NCBI RefSeq assembly: GCF_964204865.1
Contig: NC_135259.1
Span: 7,884,974-7,948,973 of the forward strand
Source of the DNA: Styela clava
Taxonomy: Eukaryota; Chordata; Ascidiacea; Stolidobranchia; Styelidae
Direction of reading: 5' to 3'
DNA: 64,000 nucleotides
Notes under the pieces: generated by a model
What the model saw: only the letters and a program-made list of their open reading frames with translations
Database searches by the model: none
Told to the model about the DNA's origin: nothing
Program-made: the position numbers and the translations under genes
Shown here: in pieces, positions 23,626 to 36,600 of the stretch
Layout: every line of letters begins with the position of its first letter
How positions within the stretch are numbered: position 1 is the first letter of the stretch

Positions 23626-26600
23626 ATGAGCATGGACGAATCAGAAAGTGGATACAAATGGTTGCGACACACTATTTTGTTGTGTAGTTTTGGATTTTTC
23701 ACCCACCTAGTACCGTCGGAAGCATTTATAACCCCATACCTGAAAGTGAGTAAACGCATTTGGGAATTCTAACACTTAACTGCTTTGATGAATTATCAAC
23801 AAGCCCGCTGAGGGAACTATTGCCACTGGGGTCGAACTCATTTAAACCCAAAATCAAGAGAAGGCTCAGGCTAGGACTTCAATCTTATGATAATAATTTT
23901 GCCGGTATGATGCACTTTAGATTTTCATCTATTACGCCAGTTGAATTCATATACAAAAAAATCGTTTTATTTTGTGCGGTCCATTTGTTTGAAACGGATC
24001 CATATTTTTAATTTCATATTTGAGAGCATATCAATTAATACGATTTAAACTCCTAGTGCACGTATTACACCAATCATTCAGAATTCATTTTAAAACCATG
24101 TTGCGCAGCCTCAAAACAAGACAGGAACGCCCAGCTGACAGTATGTATATAGATAATTTGATGCGGTATATGATCTGCTAATCAAATTTCATGATTGCTA
24201 GAATTAAGATTACCAAATTCATCACAATCAAACATAATCTCACGCTATTTTTAACCTATCAAGGGTCCTCACAAAAATTTGACAGATCAAGAGCTTGTGA
24301 ATCAGATTTTTCCGGTTTGGTCATATTCGTACACCGCTTTTCTTATTCCAGTATTCTTACTGACTGACTATCTACGATACAAACCTATAGTAATACTGCA
24401 GGGATTGGGGTAAGTATTTGATTTATCATAAATATTTTTGTTGTCAAGAGCTAATAATTTTGGAATTTAAACTTCCTATTTGAATCGGGTTATTGAGTGC
24501 TATTAGGTTTTCAATTTTCAAATCAAGAATACAATGTTGGAAAAATTTGCCGTTTGAATCCGTATATTTTTGCTTTGAATCATTAATAGGTTCATCGGAT
24601 CCTGCACCTTACTGGTGTTTGCAAAAGGAGTTCCAATGATGCAATTAATGCAAGTTTCTTACGGACTCGCAACTGCGTGTTCTATAGGGTACTACTCTTA
24701 CATATACAGGTTGGTAAAGAGTAAAGACGTAATACGTTTTGAAAGTTACCAATCAACTTCAATATGTTAACAGTAGAGTTTTTATCCCTGAGGGAGTGGG
24801 TTTAAAAATGTGGCCGGTAATCTGCATTTAGCTTCGAACTTTTAAATAAGACCAATCGAGCGGGAAAAGATAATTTTGTCGCAGAAGCAAGTTGTGGTTG
24901 TCAGGGGCGTAGCCAGAACTTTTCAGATTTCTAATTCTATAGTCTTGAGGATCAAAAATACGTTTCAAGCTACGTATCATTTAAATTGTTGTGTATGGTG
25001 ACGAGAAATGCCTTTTTTACATTTTAAAAGGGAGTGGAAGGTTCTGAACCACAATCCCCACGAGTACGGCCCTGATGGCAAGTTAGATTTCGTCACGTAC
25101 ATTCTATTTTACATTTTGCACTGGTATTCATTTTATCAATATTACGAACACTAATACAAGCATTATTATTTTTGATATATTTTATCATTAATTGAGCTTA
25201 CTATCGACTTGTTTGTGTACAGTGTTATTGAACCTGAATATTACCAGAAAGCTACATCATATGTGCGAACTTCAACTAAAGTTGGACTCTTCATTTCGGC
25301 CTTGCTGTCTCAATTACTAGTATCTTTGGCTCGCCTGGATTATTACTACCTGAACGTGATTTCATTGATCAACGTTTCAATTGGCTTTGTGATATCTTTG
25401 TTTTTGCCTTTCCCAAGTAGAAGTTTGTATTTTTACGGCCAGAATGAAGCTGTCAATAGCAAAATTTCAACGGAGGGTGGAAACAGCTTACTGGCAATCA
25501 CAGATCCTGGAGAAGAGCACGTACGATATAAAAATAGGAAAATATGGAAAGTAATTTTTTGCGAAGCACTCAGATTTTATGTTAAAGTTAGACATAAACC
25601 TATTTATTGCTTTCTGCAAACTATAATTCGCAATGGAAATCGAATTTTTTCGAATGAACTCAAAAATTTTTATCAATATTATTGCATTTTTTCTTGTTTC
25701 AAAGCTTGAAAAGGAAACGCAAGGAGGTAAAAGAAGTCAACAGTCCGTATTTTCCAAATGGAAAACAGTTTTGCAGCAGCTATTGGGGGACATACGACAA
25801 TGTTATTCAAATTCCAATCTCCTACGATGGTCAATATGGTGGGCATTGTCAACTTGTGGCTACAGTTTCGTAGTAAACTATATTCAGAACTTATGGGAAA
25901 TAATAGCACCTAGCCAGGGAAAAGAATCGGGTGTGTACAATGGTGCAGTAGAAGGCGCTGCACAAATTCTAGGTGAGTACGTATACGTCAAAAATGAGTC
26001 TCTTTACTAACTTCAAACTATATTCCCCACGAAGTCGGCGATGTTATAAGTGAATTGTACTTGTAAGAAATCTATAAAGTGATGAAACATATAAATCCAT
26101 TGGCAAACTGTAACCAGAAAAACCCAGTTGAGCCAATATAAAGATGATGTAACACATAAAGCATAATAGTTCAAATCGATTGATAGCGCTTATAGCAGGC
26201 ATGGGCGAACTGCGGCCCGCTGGCCAAATCTGGCCCGTTTGGTAATTCAATCTGGCCCACCTGATGCTGCCACAACTAAACTAAAACCAAATTTTGCTGT
26301 TTTAGCAAAAAATAGCAAAGGAATTTGTTGGGATTGCGATTAAATTTAGTTTTGGCAAGAGGCTCATCGTTTTCTACTTTTGCTTTTGTAACATTCTAAA
26401 GATTGTTCATAAAATGTAACCCTCACGTCATACTTACATGGACCGCCAGTCTAGATGGGCACAATTTTTGGCCCCGGGTCCGAAAACCTTGCTCATCCCT
26501 TGCTGCCTATAGTGTAATTGCTGACATGTCAATGAATTTCTGTATAAAAAAAATGTTCAGGCGCTGCAGCTGCATTCTCGGTTGGATACATCAAAGTGGA

Positions 26601-28599
26601 TTGGAAAAAATGGGGTGAAATGTTTTTGGGGTTTGGTTCAGTTATAAATGCGGGACTTCTTTTTGTAATGTATATGACAAGTGAAATACTGATTTGCTAC
26701 GTTGCATACGCTATGTTTATAGGGCTCTACAACTTCGTCATAACCATTGCACAGTAAGTACATATATATATTTATATACGAGCAGGGGTTTCCATACACC
26801 TCACTATAGGGGTGAACACCCCCCTTCCCCTCTAAAATTACAAACACTCCTCCACCTAATTTTCAGGTGTGACACCAATACTTTAATTCTTAACGTAAAT
26901 AAAATTGTATTCAAATATTCAGAAAATGGCTCATATGCCAGTGAAGATGATCAAATACGTAACACATTTTTATAAGTTACAAATAGTTTTATCACTAATA
27001 CCAAAATATCTACCACTTCCTATATTTGGAAACATGCGTAATATAATATATATAGTAATATTTACATGCGTAAGAAAGGTGACCTAATTACAATATTGTT
27101 CCCTTCTATAAACCAGATCATTTTAAACAATGATGTGAATATTAGCTTAATAAGCGCTAAATATAGATTTTGCTATATGTCATGTTTCATACTACGCTTG
27201 AGTGCTACGTTTATATAATATCATCTTAAAGCGGTTGTTCAAATATGTTGTGTTTAATTTTCTGTCTACGTGTTTTATGTTTTCATGCTCACTTGCAAGT
27301 AGAGCAATATTTAATTACTTATGATGGAACCTATGCTATGCTCGTTTAAGACATAAACATAAACGAAATGGTAGTATTGAATGTGGTGGTTGTTCTCAAT
27401 CCAGTACAAGGTAGAAAACTCTCGAGTATAATTTGTTGTAGAAGCCGATTGATGACATAGCAAAATGCCCTCGTCTGCATTTTAGTACCGTAGGACTGGT
27501 TCGATAAGTTACGAATACAATAGTGCCATATTTCTAGTCAAATTGGATAACGGTAATTTGGCCTGGAGTCTGATACTTTATTTATGAAACACTCTTTGAC
27601 AAAATGTTTTAAGCACTGTAACGAGAAATCAAATATTGGTGATGTCATTCAACAGTTCAATCGGCAGGAATAATTTTATTTGTTATTTTACGTTCAAATA
27701 TTGGCGTTTTTATAATATTATGCATTCTTAGCACTCCTCACTTTTTAAGATTTCAAATTGCCATCGGACTGTCCACGGAACGTTTTGCTCTTGTGTTTGG
27801 GATAAATACATTTGCTGCAGTTGTTTTGAATTCAATATTAACGTTGATAATTGTAGATGATGCTGTACTGGGTTTGGACGCCAAAACACAGTTTTTATTT
27901 TATAGGTAAGTATGATGTTACTATACAGTCACGTTTAAAACTTCTATAAAAAAAAATCAAGTGACATTCACAGGCTAAGGACGCCAACAGAATTGATAAT
28001 TGTTTTGAGGTGACGAAATATCGTATTCCCCTGGAATATCGCTTGCGCCAGGACAGGAACTTCTCGCACATTTCCAAATACATTTATATGTTCCCAGTGA
28101 AAACATTGAACTATACAATCGTCGACTGTAGCAACGCTGGGAAATCCTGTATCAACGGCTAATATGCTATATCTAAACTGTTGGTGTTTTCAGTAGGGAC
28201 TCGCGAGCCGAACAATGTATCAAATAAAAAATCACCACGGTCCATGACGCAAAAAACTACTCTGTTATGGAAGACATGTTAACTTGATGGTTCGACGTAT
28301 CTACTCAATCCCCCCGTCCCCCAAAATTGTATAGCCTATACTTGCATTGGTTATAATATAGAAAAGCATATAATAGCATATATTTAAATATTATATATAT
28401 ATATATATCACCAGCATCGCGCTACTCTTATATTAAAGTACACTTGAATATTGATATTGTTAACAGTGTCTATTTCGCTATCATTGCTGCTGCATATCTG
28501 TGTCATGGCGGATATATTTTGCGCAAACAATGCCATATTCAAAGAAACAGAAATCTAGATGTCGCGGAAGAACCAACAATTGATGACGAAAAGTTGTGA
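23626..28599 (+). CDS. SLC19-family vitamin transporter (reduced folate carrier/thiamine transporter type), 477 aa
   Basis: Eight exons: 23,626-23,745; 24,264-24,409; 24,590-24,709; 25,223-25,520 (or to 25,550); 25,705-25,972; 26,561-26,753; 27,750-27,905; 28,467-28,599. Phases join throughout and give 477 residues, close to the roughly 500 of vertebrate SLC19A1-3. SLC19 proteins are twelve-helix plasma-membrane carriers for folate or thiamine. Family signatures are [17 protein letters not shown] (near residue 24), [49 protein letters not shown], a central hydrophilic loop (about 205-250), [20 protein letters not shown] and a hydrophilic C-tail. Overall similarity suggests the thiamine-transporter subgroup, but substrate cannot be read from sequence. 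The start is MSMDESES; a second ATG is two codons later. The exon 4 donor is uncertain: GTACGA at 25,521 or GTAATT at 25,551, both in phase. Introns 3 and 5 carry hAT-type MITEs. Confidence 0.93.
24902..25074. mobile_element. Candidate hAT-type MITE in SLC19 intron 3
   Basis: Starts CAGGGGCGTAGCC and ends with a complementary GTACGGCCCTG. The flanking 8-mers (gtggttgt, atggcaag) do not match well, so the ends are tentative. Confidence 0.4.
26188..26512. mobile_element. hAT-type MITE in SLC19 intron 5
   Basis: Element 26,196-26,504 begins CAGGCATGGGCGAACTGCGG; the right end read in reverse begins AGCAAGGGATGAGCAAGG and both arms then share a GGCC...TGGCCC-like block. Flanking 8-mers GCTTATAG and GCCTATAG differ at one base, consistent with an older insertion. 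No coding capacity. Confidence 0.65.
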
Positions 28600-28673
28600 A
28601 TTTGCCGGCGCTGTTAAATGTATTTGTTTTTATTAATTTTTATTCAAATGTGCTTTAAATTGTGAAAGTTTTC

Positions 28674-28679
28674 AATAAA
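28674..28679 (+). terminator. Poly(A) signal of the SLC19 gene
   Basis: AATAAA 75 nt after the stop codon, in AT-rich sequence. Confidence 0.6.
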
Positions 28680-29822
28680 TGCTACATATATTATTTCAGA
28701 GTTGTCCGAAGCGCAAAAATTATCTCAGTCAGCAGTATATATTTATTGATGACAGTGGAAAGCTGACCGCTATGTCTGTCAACTATACCGTTTAGACATT
28801 CTTATGCCTTTGGACAGAGTTGTAAGCAGACCCACTTTCAAAATATAAGGCCTGGCCAAACAAGTATCATCTAATCCGATCTAATCATTTTGATTTTATT
28901 TAAGCTTTAAAGTCGTACTAAAGGACTGCTCTAATATTATCTTACTGTCATCCGATAGCACAAAATTTAATGACGTTGATTTAAAACAAATTTACTGCAT
29001 ATATACAAAAACATTTTGAATTTGAAAAGTTGAGCAAAAAATTCATCATCATCCTTTTCATTGCGATGCATAATTCATCCATTCAACCATTAATCAAATT
29101 CAAACAGTTCCATCTCGACTGTAAAAAAGAAATAGATGATCAAAATACTGCATGTTACCTGATTTAAAAATAGTCAAATACAATATATCTGTATATATAC
29201 TTTGAATTTAATTTTGAATTTTTGAATAATCTGGCTCTTTCTATGCATGTGACCAGTGGTGGGATTCAGTCGGTTCGCACCGGTTCTATAGAACCGTCTC
29301 ACGGAATTTTATGAGATCAGCGAACCGGTTAGCAATACTGGTTACTGTCAATGACTTTTTGTAACAGAACCGCGTGAAAAATACGACTTTTGTGATGGAA
29401 CCGGCTGACAAATAAATTGAATCCCACCACTGCATGAGGCCCTTTCTTGCCAAACGATCGCCAATTCGCAGTTAAATTAAAGACTACTAATATTGTTTTT
29501 ACCCTTTACAAGTCTATCCTAATTTTTTTATGATATATATATTCAGCTGCCAAGGACCAGCTGGAAGAATCACTAAAAATTGAGTCCGCGCACAAGCTGG
29601 TGTTATATTCGAGCTCAAAATTCAATTTATTTGAATGGAACTTCAAATCAGATATAAATGCTATATTCTAGGTAGTCATTTTGAAACGCTTAATTCCTTA
29701 AAGGCAGGAAAATGTTCTATTTGGTAACAATTAGAACAATAAAGTATTTTAAAAGTGACTGAATAGTTATGTCATTTTACGAATGCATATGGATAATAGT
29801 GGATATATGATAAAAAAAAAAC
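28680..29822. other. Spacer between convergent genes
   Basis: Contains the MITE at 29,254 and otherwise nothing supported. The neighbouring genes converge here (SLC19 plus, amidated peptide minus). Confidence 0.5.
29254..29432. mobile_element. 179-bp hAT-type MITE
   Basis: Perfect 15-bp inverted ends CAGTGGTGGGATTCA / TGAATCCCACCACTG. Flanking 8-mers CATGTGAC and CATGAGGC match at six of eight bases, suggesting an aged 8-bp duplication. Internally it is rich in GAACCGGTT-like words. Confidence 0.75.
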
Positions 29823-30978
29823 TCAACGGATTTCATCGTCGCACGAGTGAACACTTCTTTTCTTCTTTCCGGGAGGAGGCCACGTAGGTCCTGGAATCCA
29901 TCTTCTGCGAAACACAAAATAATTAAATAATTTTATTAAACAAAATGGTAAGCCCAATTCTAATTGTCAGCAAATGTAACAAGTGCATATACAAACAACA
30001 ATTGCATGTGAGATCTTATTACATGCGCGATCACGACCTGAGACCTGAACTTCAAGAAACACTTGTTCTTATATGTGGCTGTGATTGGACATCAAATTTA
30101 AAAAATAGAGGAAGCTACTAAAAATATGACAATTTAGAAAAAACATCATGTGACTTGGATTATACAAAACTAATATAAGATAAGTATGAAATATATTATA
30201 GATTTATATATAGCTTATAATATATGACCTATTCAGTCCAACTATAAGGCGTACTTGTGACTTGTGAGTACATCCCAAATAATTGAGCGATGATACTTAA
30301 TTAAACCGCATACGGCAGTCGCAAACTGCCGTACACGAACAACTTTTTGAGGAACGAACGATCTCAGTTTTATTTGATAACAACAATAAGTCAATAATGC
30401 TCGAAAATTTAGTATTATTTGCGTATGGGTGTATATTCTAATAATGGCTGTTGTGAGGCACTTGTTTTGTACTAGCCTAAGCAGCGAAAGCAAAAGTTGT
30501 CACTGGTGTGACTGTCGTTTACTTGCCGAACGTCTCCACCATTAGTTGTAATTAACTCAGGAATAGAAGTTACAGGTGCGCCGTAAAGTATAATGCGGAT
30601 ATCTAGGAGAAAATTAATGTAGCCTACACACTACCGGAAATGCAGATATTTGGCCCAGTAGTACAAGAATTTTGGTGATCACCGACATGAGTAATATGCC
30701 TAACTGCTCACCAAACGTTCGATAATAATGCATTTTTCGCTCAGGTGTATCATTACAAAATTGACTGTTCTAAAGCAAAATTATTGTAACAGAATAGACG
30801 ATTCATTTCGAAGTTTAGGAAGAAATATTGATACATCATCGACCAAATACAATTTAGAAATACAATAAAAAAATTACCTTGTTTTTGTCGCTACTTGTCC
30901 TTCGGTTAGTTGATTTTCCAATATTACAGCAATCACAAGGAAAAATACGAGGTAAGCAGATATTAATTTAGACATCAT
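29823..30978 (-). CDS. Secreted amidated-peptide precursor (60 aa), two exons
   Basis: Minus-strand exons 30,978-30,878 and 29,904-29,823, joined by a phase-2 intron of 973 bp (donor GTAATTTTTT, acceptor TTTCGCAG). The precursor is 60 residues. Residues 1 to about 28 are a signal peptide with core LISAYLVFFLVIAVIL and a polar c-region ending TEGQ. Then comes VATKT-RR, the peptide WIPGPTWPPP, G-KKKR, and a tail SVHSCDDEIR. RR and KKKR are prohormone-convertase sites and the Gly before KKKR is the amide donor, so the predicted product is WIPGPTWPPP-amide, with a Cys-containing acidic tail peptide. This is the classic layout of a neuropeptide or peptide-hormone precursor, acting outside the cell, presumably via a GPCR. 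I recognise no named family. Two adjacent ATGs start the frame. An AT-repeat/TATA-like tract at about 31,021-31,040 lies 45-60 bp upstream. Confidence 0.75.
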
Positions 30979-33646
30979 AACGGTAAATAATAGTTTCTTT
31001 GATTTTATGAACCTTAAACAATATATATATATATATATAGTTAGTTATTTTGGAAGTTTATCACGTCAAAGCAACTTTGAAATTTCGTTTTATATAGACT
31101 CAAGCATCCCCAGTTTATAATCTACTTCTAGTAGACGCATCAATAACGTTTTATAAAACTTAGCCAAAACAACAAATTTTTCATGTAGTCATGTTGATAC
31201 ATTGTACATAAATTTAAGGATAAATCTTCAGTGCCAAATGAGCAAAACCACCGCAGTTTCTCACCAAAAATCGAAAGAAAATGTTTACAAAGAGATAGGT
31301 CGTGAAAACTTATAGGTGACGCAAAGCAGTTAAAATATGATTGCGTGAAATTACTTATAATTCATATCGATAACTACATTAGTCATACTCAAACTACCTT
31401 TTCCGAAACACTCTATCAAATAATTATTTTATACAAAATAGTTCAGGGTTGAGTTTAATCAACCTAAATTATTTATTTATGTGTCGATCCTTATCGCCAT
31501 TTGGAATTCTAATTATTGATAGATATGATACGAATTGCAAAGTTGATATAATTTTCGAAGAAGCTATATTGTGCCACAAAACGAGATGCAAAATGATCGA
31601 AAATTGCTTGATTAGCGTGACTAAGCATAGAGGTATTCATAATTTTCCAAATAGGTTAGCGAAATATAGGTTTATTCTCGATTTTTTTATCGTTGTATAA
31701 TAACAAAAAAAAGGTCTCTTCATTTGATACAAGTCCACTTGGAACTTAGCTAAAGTGTAGACCCCTCTATTATAAATGATTTTCAGCCTTACGGTTTATC
31801 CCAGATCCCTCCACCGTGTATAATTTGCTAAGTCTGTTTATATATCATATTATCAATGCTTTTCCGGAGCGTTTTTGTAAACCAAATAACATAAAGCGTA
31901 TTTGGTGCCATGCAACCACGCACGATATACCTTTAAAGGTGAACTATTTTGAGAATTCTACTTTAATTAAAATCAAACGGAGAAAATTTAGAGTGAAGTA
32001 GTAACTCAGAGTAAGTTTTAAAAAATAAATAGGCCCAATAGCCTTCATCAGACTTCTCTCAGTCTAAATATGAGTTGCGTAGAAAAAGCAATTTTTCAAA
32101 CAACAACAATCAGTCCTACAGCACCGTCAACAACAATAAGAATATCGCATAACGATCCATAAGTAAATTTCGTGTCAAATTAACTGGATATATCCGTTTA
32201 TTTCTCTGATGTTTTCGCCAAACCCACAGCGTTTTCCTTATCTTGATAACTATCGAACAACATCCACACACTCCTACGAAATAACCGACAATCATCTAAA
32301 TTAGGAAAAGTAACATATTCGACATTTGCGAATAGCTACGTCAACAACTTTTTTTCGATATTTCCCTCGTCTAATAATTCAAAACGATTTCCGGCATTAT
32401 CTATCATTTTGGGCCTTTTTTGTATTAACCATTTTTAGCTTTATTTTATACAAAACGTCATTTTAATATGCATTATGTAACGTTGAAGTCAGCTTCTATC
32501 AGTTGTATTTGAACATAATATAAGTCTTAAGATAGTAGCAATCTCAATTTTTTTAAAACTGATGTGTGTGTTATCTTTCAATATTAACTTTATACCTTCC
32601 AGTTTCACACTTCTACTTATTTTAAAGCTTTTTGTAGCATTTCTACTGATTTTTAATTTTTTTTTATATAAAAATTTCCCTCTTTTTGCGTGATGTAATG
32701 TTTTATTGTTATAAATAAAACTTTTGTCCCATTTTCAATCGAATTTTCTTCCCCTTACACAAACGTTAGTGCAAGAACAATTTTTTTCGTTAAAATGAAT
32801 GTTAATGTAATATTTTTTTACCTTGTAAATTCCTGAATCAATTGTTCGCATTAACTTAAATGCTTTCTCCTTTGGAAATATCTTTCCCCATCCATTCTAA
32901 CAGTTATGTCGATATTGGATTCATCGAACATTTTAAAAGTTTTCTATTGGCATGAAACGTTAGGAGCCTACAGTTATCAAGCGACAATCGTGCCACGGTA
33001 ATAAATCTATAAATGTGCCTTTGTCACTGAATAAATACACAGACTATACGAACTAAGAATATCTGGAGCATGACTCTCAAAACATACAATTCCTTGAGGA
33101 TTACCAAACTGAGGCAATTGAAATTACCTGTAAATTTCCATCGCCGTCCAAGTTCGTCTCAGCATTACATCAGTAAAAAAGTAAAGAAAATATAAGATTT
33201 ATATTGAGTTTAAAACATTTACATTAAATGGATTCAATGCTATCATAAAAGCATTACAAATAAAAAAAAATTGATTCCAGTCTACAAAATGAAAGAAGTT
33301 ATTGATAATCTAAGATGAAATCAAATAATACAGAAATTATAAAGCGATTTCTGAGGTTGGATATACCAGTTACCAGAATTTTTTAATATTTCAGAATATT
33401 GAGCTCAGTTCCATCTATTCCAATTTACCTTGAGTATTTAAGAGAATGACATTTTCAAACAACAAAATACAGATAAGACTTTAAATTTTAAGAAGTTATC
33501 TAAGTTACATATTAGAAAAAAATAAATCAATATCATCTGATAGTTAGAATTGTCGCAAATGAAGCGATTCATGGCAAAAATATTAGTTCATACAAAATCA
33601 ACAAATATTCTGCATCTTAGAGAAACACATAAACATGGGATTCGAT
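30979..33646. other. Intergenic region between peptide gene and TBC1D31
   Basis: Starts with an (AT)n tract at about 31,021-31,038 that may serve as TATA for the peptide gene. A repeat R1-like block lies at about 32,100-32,180. The 3' UTR of the TBC1D31 gene lies at its right end. Other open frames (31,449-31,700; 31,816-32,001) show nothing recognisable. Confidence 0.5.
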
Positions 33647-36600
33647 TTACTTATATTTGAATGTGGGTGGAGGATCCCGTCTTACATGTTGAGATACTAA
33701 ACGTTGACGGAGTTCTCTAACTTCATTCATGAGTTGTTTTTCTCGTTCCTCGAATGTCATTCGACCTCGATCTGTTGTAAAAAGTGAAGATGATGATTCT
33801 TCTGTTTCAGTGGATAGGCTATTCAAGCACCGGCTATTAGGAAATGACATCATTGTTTGCTCACAATCACCTTCTTTATTTGTGTCATTAATAATTCTCT
33901 CGTATTGGCTAACATTTCTTTTTTCGCGACCTATTGCTTGTATTCTCTCTTCTTTTGCATCGAGAAGTTCTTTTTCCAGTGTGACAAGTTCTTCTCTCGC
34001 TTTATGAAGCTCACTGTCTTTGGCATCCAACAATTCACGTAGTTTTTCATTAATGAAACCATGTTGTTTTCTATGTTCTGCATTCCCTGCTAAGACTCTT
34101 TCTAGATCACGTTCTCTTTGTTTTGTATCAAGTATATGCTGCTGAATGACTTCTGCTTGATGTTTGGTGGCATCCCTCTGAAGCTCTTTCTTGGCAATTC
34201 TCTCTTCCCATTTTCGAACAGATTTTAATTCAGCATCCGTCTGTTTTTGTTGAAGTCGGCTAAAAGTATGTGCTTCCGAATTTTGTTGATGGCGATATTC
34301 CTGAACTTTGTCTTGGTTTTTGTGAGTGAGATCAGCTTCATGTTGAGCCATTTGTTGCTCAAGTTTTATTCTCTGTCCTTCTAGTTCCAGACCTTCAATC
34401 TCAACATCTTCTATTGCTGCTGCAGTCTCTTGTTCTCTAAGGCGAGCAGTTCTTTGTATTTCATCTTCTAATCGTTGTATATCGGTCTCCTTTTTCATTT
34501 GCTGATGTTGCACAAATCTCAATCTTGCGGCATCCAGAAGTTGAAGTTCACGAACTCTCAGTTCCCGTTTCATAGCAGCAAGACGCATTCTCTGTGATCC
34601 AAGTTTTTGATCTTCATCCATGAGAATCTTTCTTCTTTTTTCCTCAGCTTCTGAGAGCATTTCTTGTTTCTGATACCAAGCTTCATCTTCTAACTTCCTA
34701 TTAGATATCTCCTGAGCGAGTTCCTCAGCTACCTTTCTCTCTCTTAAATACTCAATTTCATCTTTCTTTATTCTTTCACGTTCACGAGCTTGGTAATCAA
34801 CAATAAATTTGGGATATTTGTTGAAGACAGGATATGCCGTTCCATTCGGTAGAGGTTTAAACGGCTCAATAAGTGACTGAATTTCAATATCCTTCGGTGT
34901 GGATTCCATGAGATGATATGTTTCACGTATGACAGCATTGAGATCCAATGAATTTCTGTTATGAAAGAAAAACTTGATGTCATCACCATTATCAGTTCGT
35001 AGCAAAGCCGCTCTGCATGAAGTACAATAAGCAACAACACCATAAAGAATAAACGAGGGGTCATTTGAAAGTATGTGATCAAAAAATCTCAACCATTCCG
35101 CCCTTGTAAATACTTCGGTAAAAAGCGTTTGAAGCAGAGGCCAAGCATAATGCTGAGTTGTAACTTTGAATTTAATAAAATGATGAAGTAACTTTTTATC
35201 ATGATGTGCTAGAACATTTTCAACAGCACTGAGAATACCAAGTGGAGGATTAGGAAAGAATTCGAACCAATGTTGACACCAGTTGATCAAAAATGTGGCA
35301 ACCATCTCAAAGCAAATCAAGTGATTATTTTGAAAAAGTTTTACAAAAGGAAACACAGTTGATGGTAGGCTGTCTAATTCCGCAAATATAACAGACCAAT
35401 GAGCGAGAGCTGACAGAATCTTCTGTAATATTCTCTGAAGTCTTCCACTTTTAATGGGATATTGCTCTTGTAATGCTGCATAAGACAGATGTGTTCCTTT
35501 TTTGACCAAAGCTGAAAATGCAGATGTGTTTTCTGGTAATTGCAACATACTTCTCCAAATAAACATCCTGTACTGCTCTGGATATTCACCATGACCTTTT
35601 AATACTTTCAAAAGTCTAGATTTTGACAAACCGTTTGGTAGATCATCTTCTGTACGAACGGTTTCATCTTCAACATATTTATTGTATCGTATTCTACCTG
35701 TCGTTACAGTGTTGTTTAGAGGCCTTCTTGCAGTTTGCTGCAATGTGCTGTCAGGAAATTTAGACACATCGAATGAAGTCCCAGTGTCAACAGAAACTTT
35801 GTGCTTCCATATGTCGCCAACAACTTTAACGAGAGGACCAGGGGGTTTATTCAAATCAGCACAAAGTGACGGCACATCATAGAAAACAAGTGATCCACCA
35901 AGGGTTATAGCAGCAATGTGTTCACCTACAGAACTGATGGATATGCTCGTGATTCTGTCGTCATCTCTTGGTGATACAATTTCAAAAACGAGACGACAAG
36001 TCTCCAAATCAATGAACTGTACAATACCATCTTGGCTTATAACTCCCAAAATTTTATTCGCACCATTGTCAAATTTATCTGGTAAAAACAAAATATCTTT
36101 AACGGAAGTTACATGTGGCGGCATCTGCACAATACGAATTATTCGTAATGTTTCAAGAGAGTACACATGAAGTAGATTTGATTTACCAGCTGCTACAAGA
36201 GTTTTTCCGTTTCTTGTAACAGCGTAAGATCGGTAGTCAATGGGATCAGCTTGAGAATTGCATTTCAACTGATATTTCCATTCTAAGGTTTCCGCGTCCC
36301 ATGCAAAAATTGTGTTGTCTTTGAAACAGGTCATAATCAAGTTCGTTTGTGGTATAAAAAATACTTTTCGAATTCCAACGGAAGTCATGACATTTAGTTT
36401 TCTTTTCCGCTCAAATGTTTCAATATCCCAAAGTTGAGCAGTATCTTGTGATGTAGTTATAGCAACATTGCCATCGCCGTTAATAGAAATAGTATGAACT
36501 GCGGTATCATGTCCTCTCATCCAACTTATAAGCTCTTTAGTCTCGGTAGAACAGCATTTTAGTGAAGTATCTGCCAATGCAATTAGGTATTCTGATTGAT

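Noticed and set aside
28393-28408. (TA)n tract in SLC19 intron 7
   Set aside because: An ordinary microsatellite; no sign that it affects the gene.
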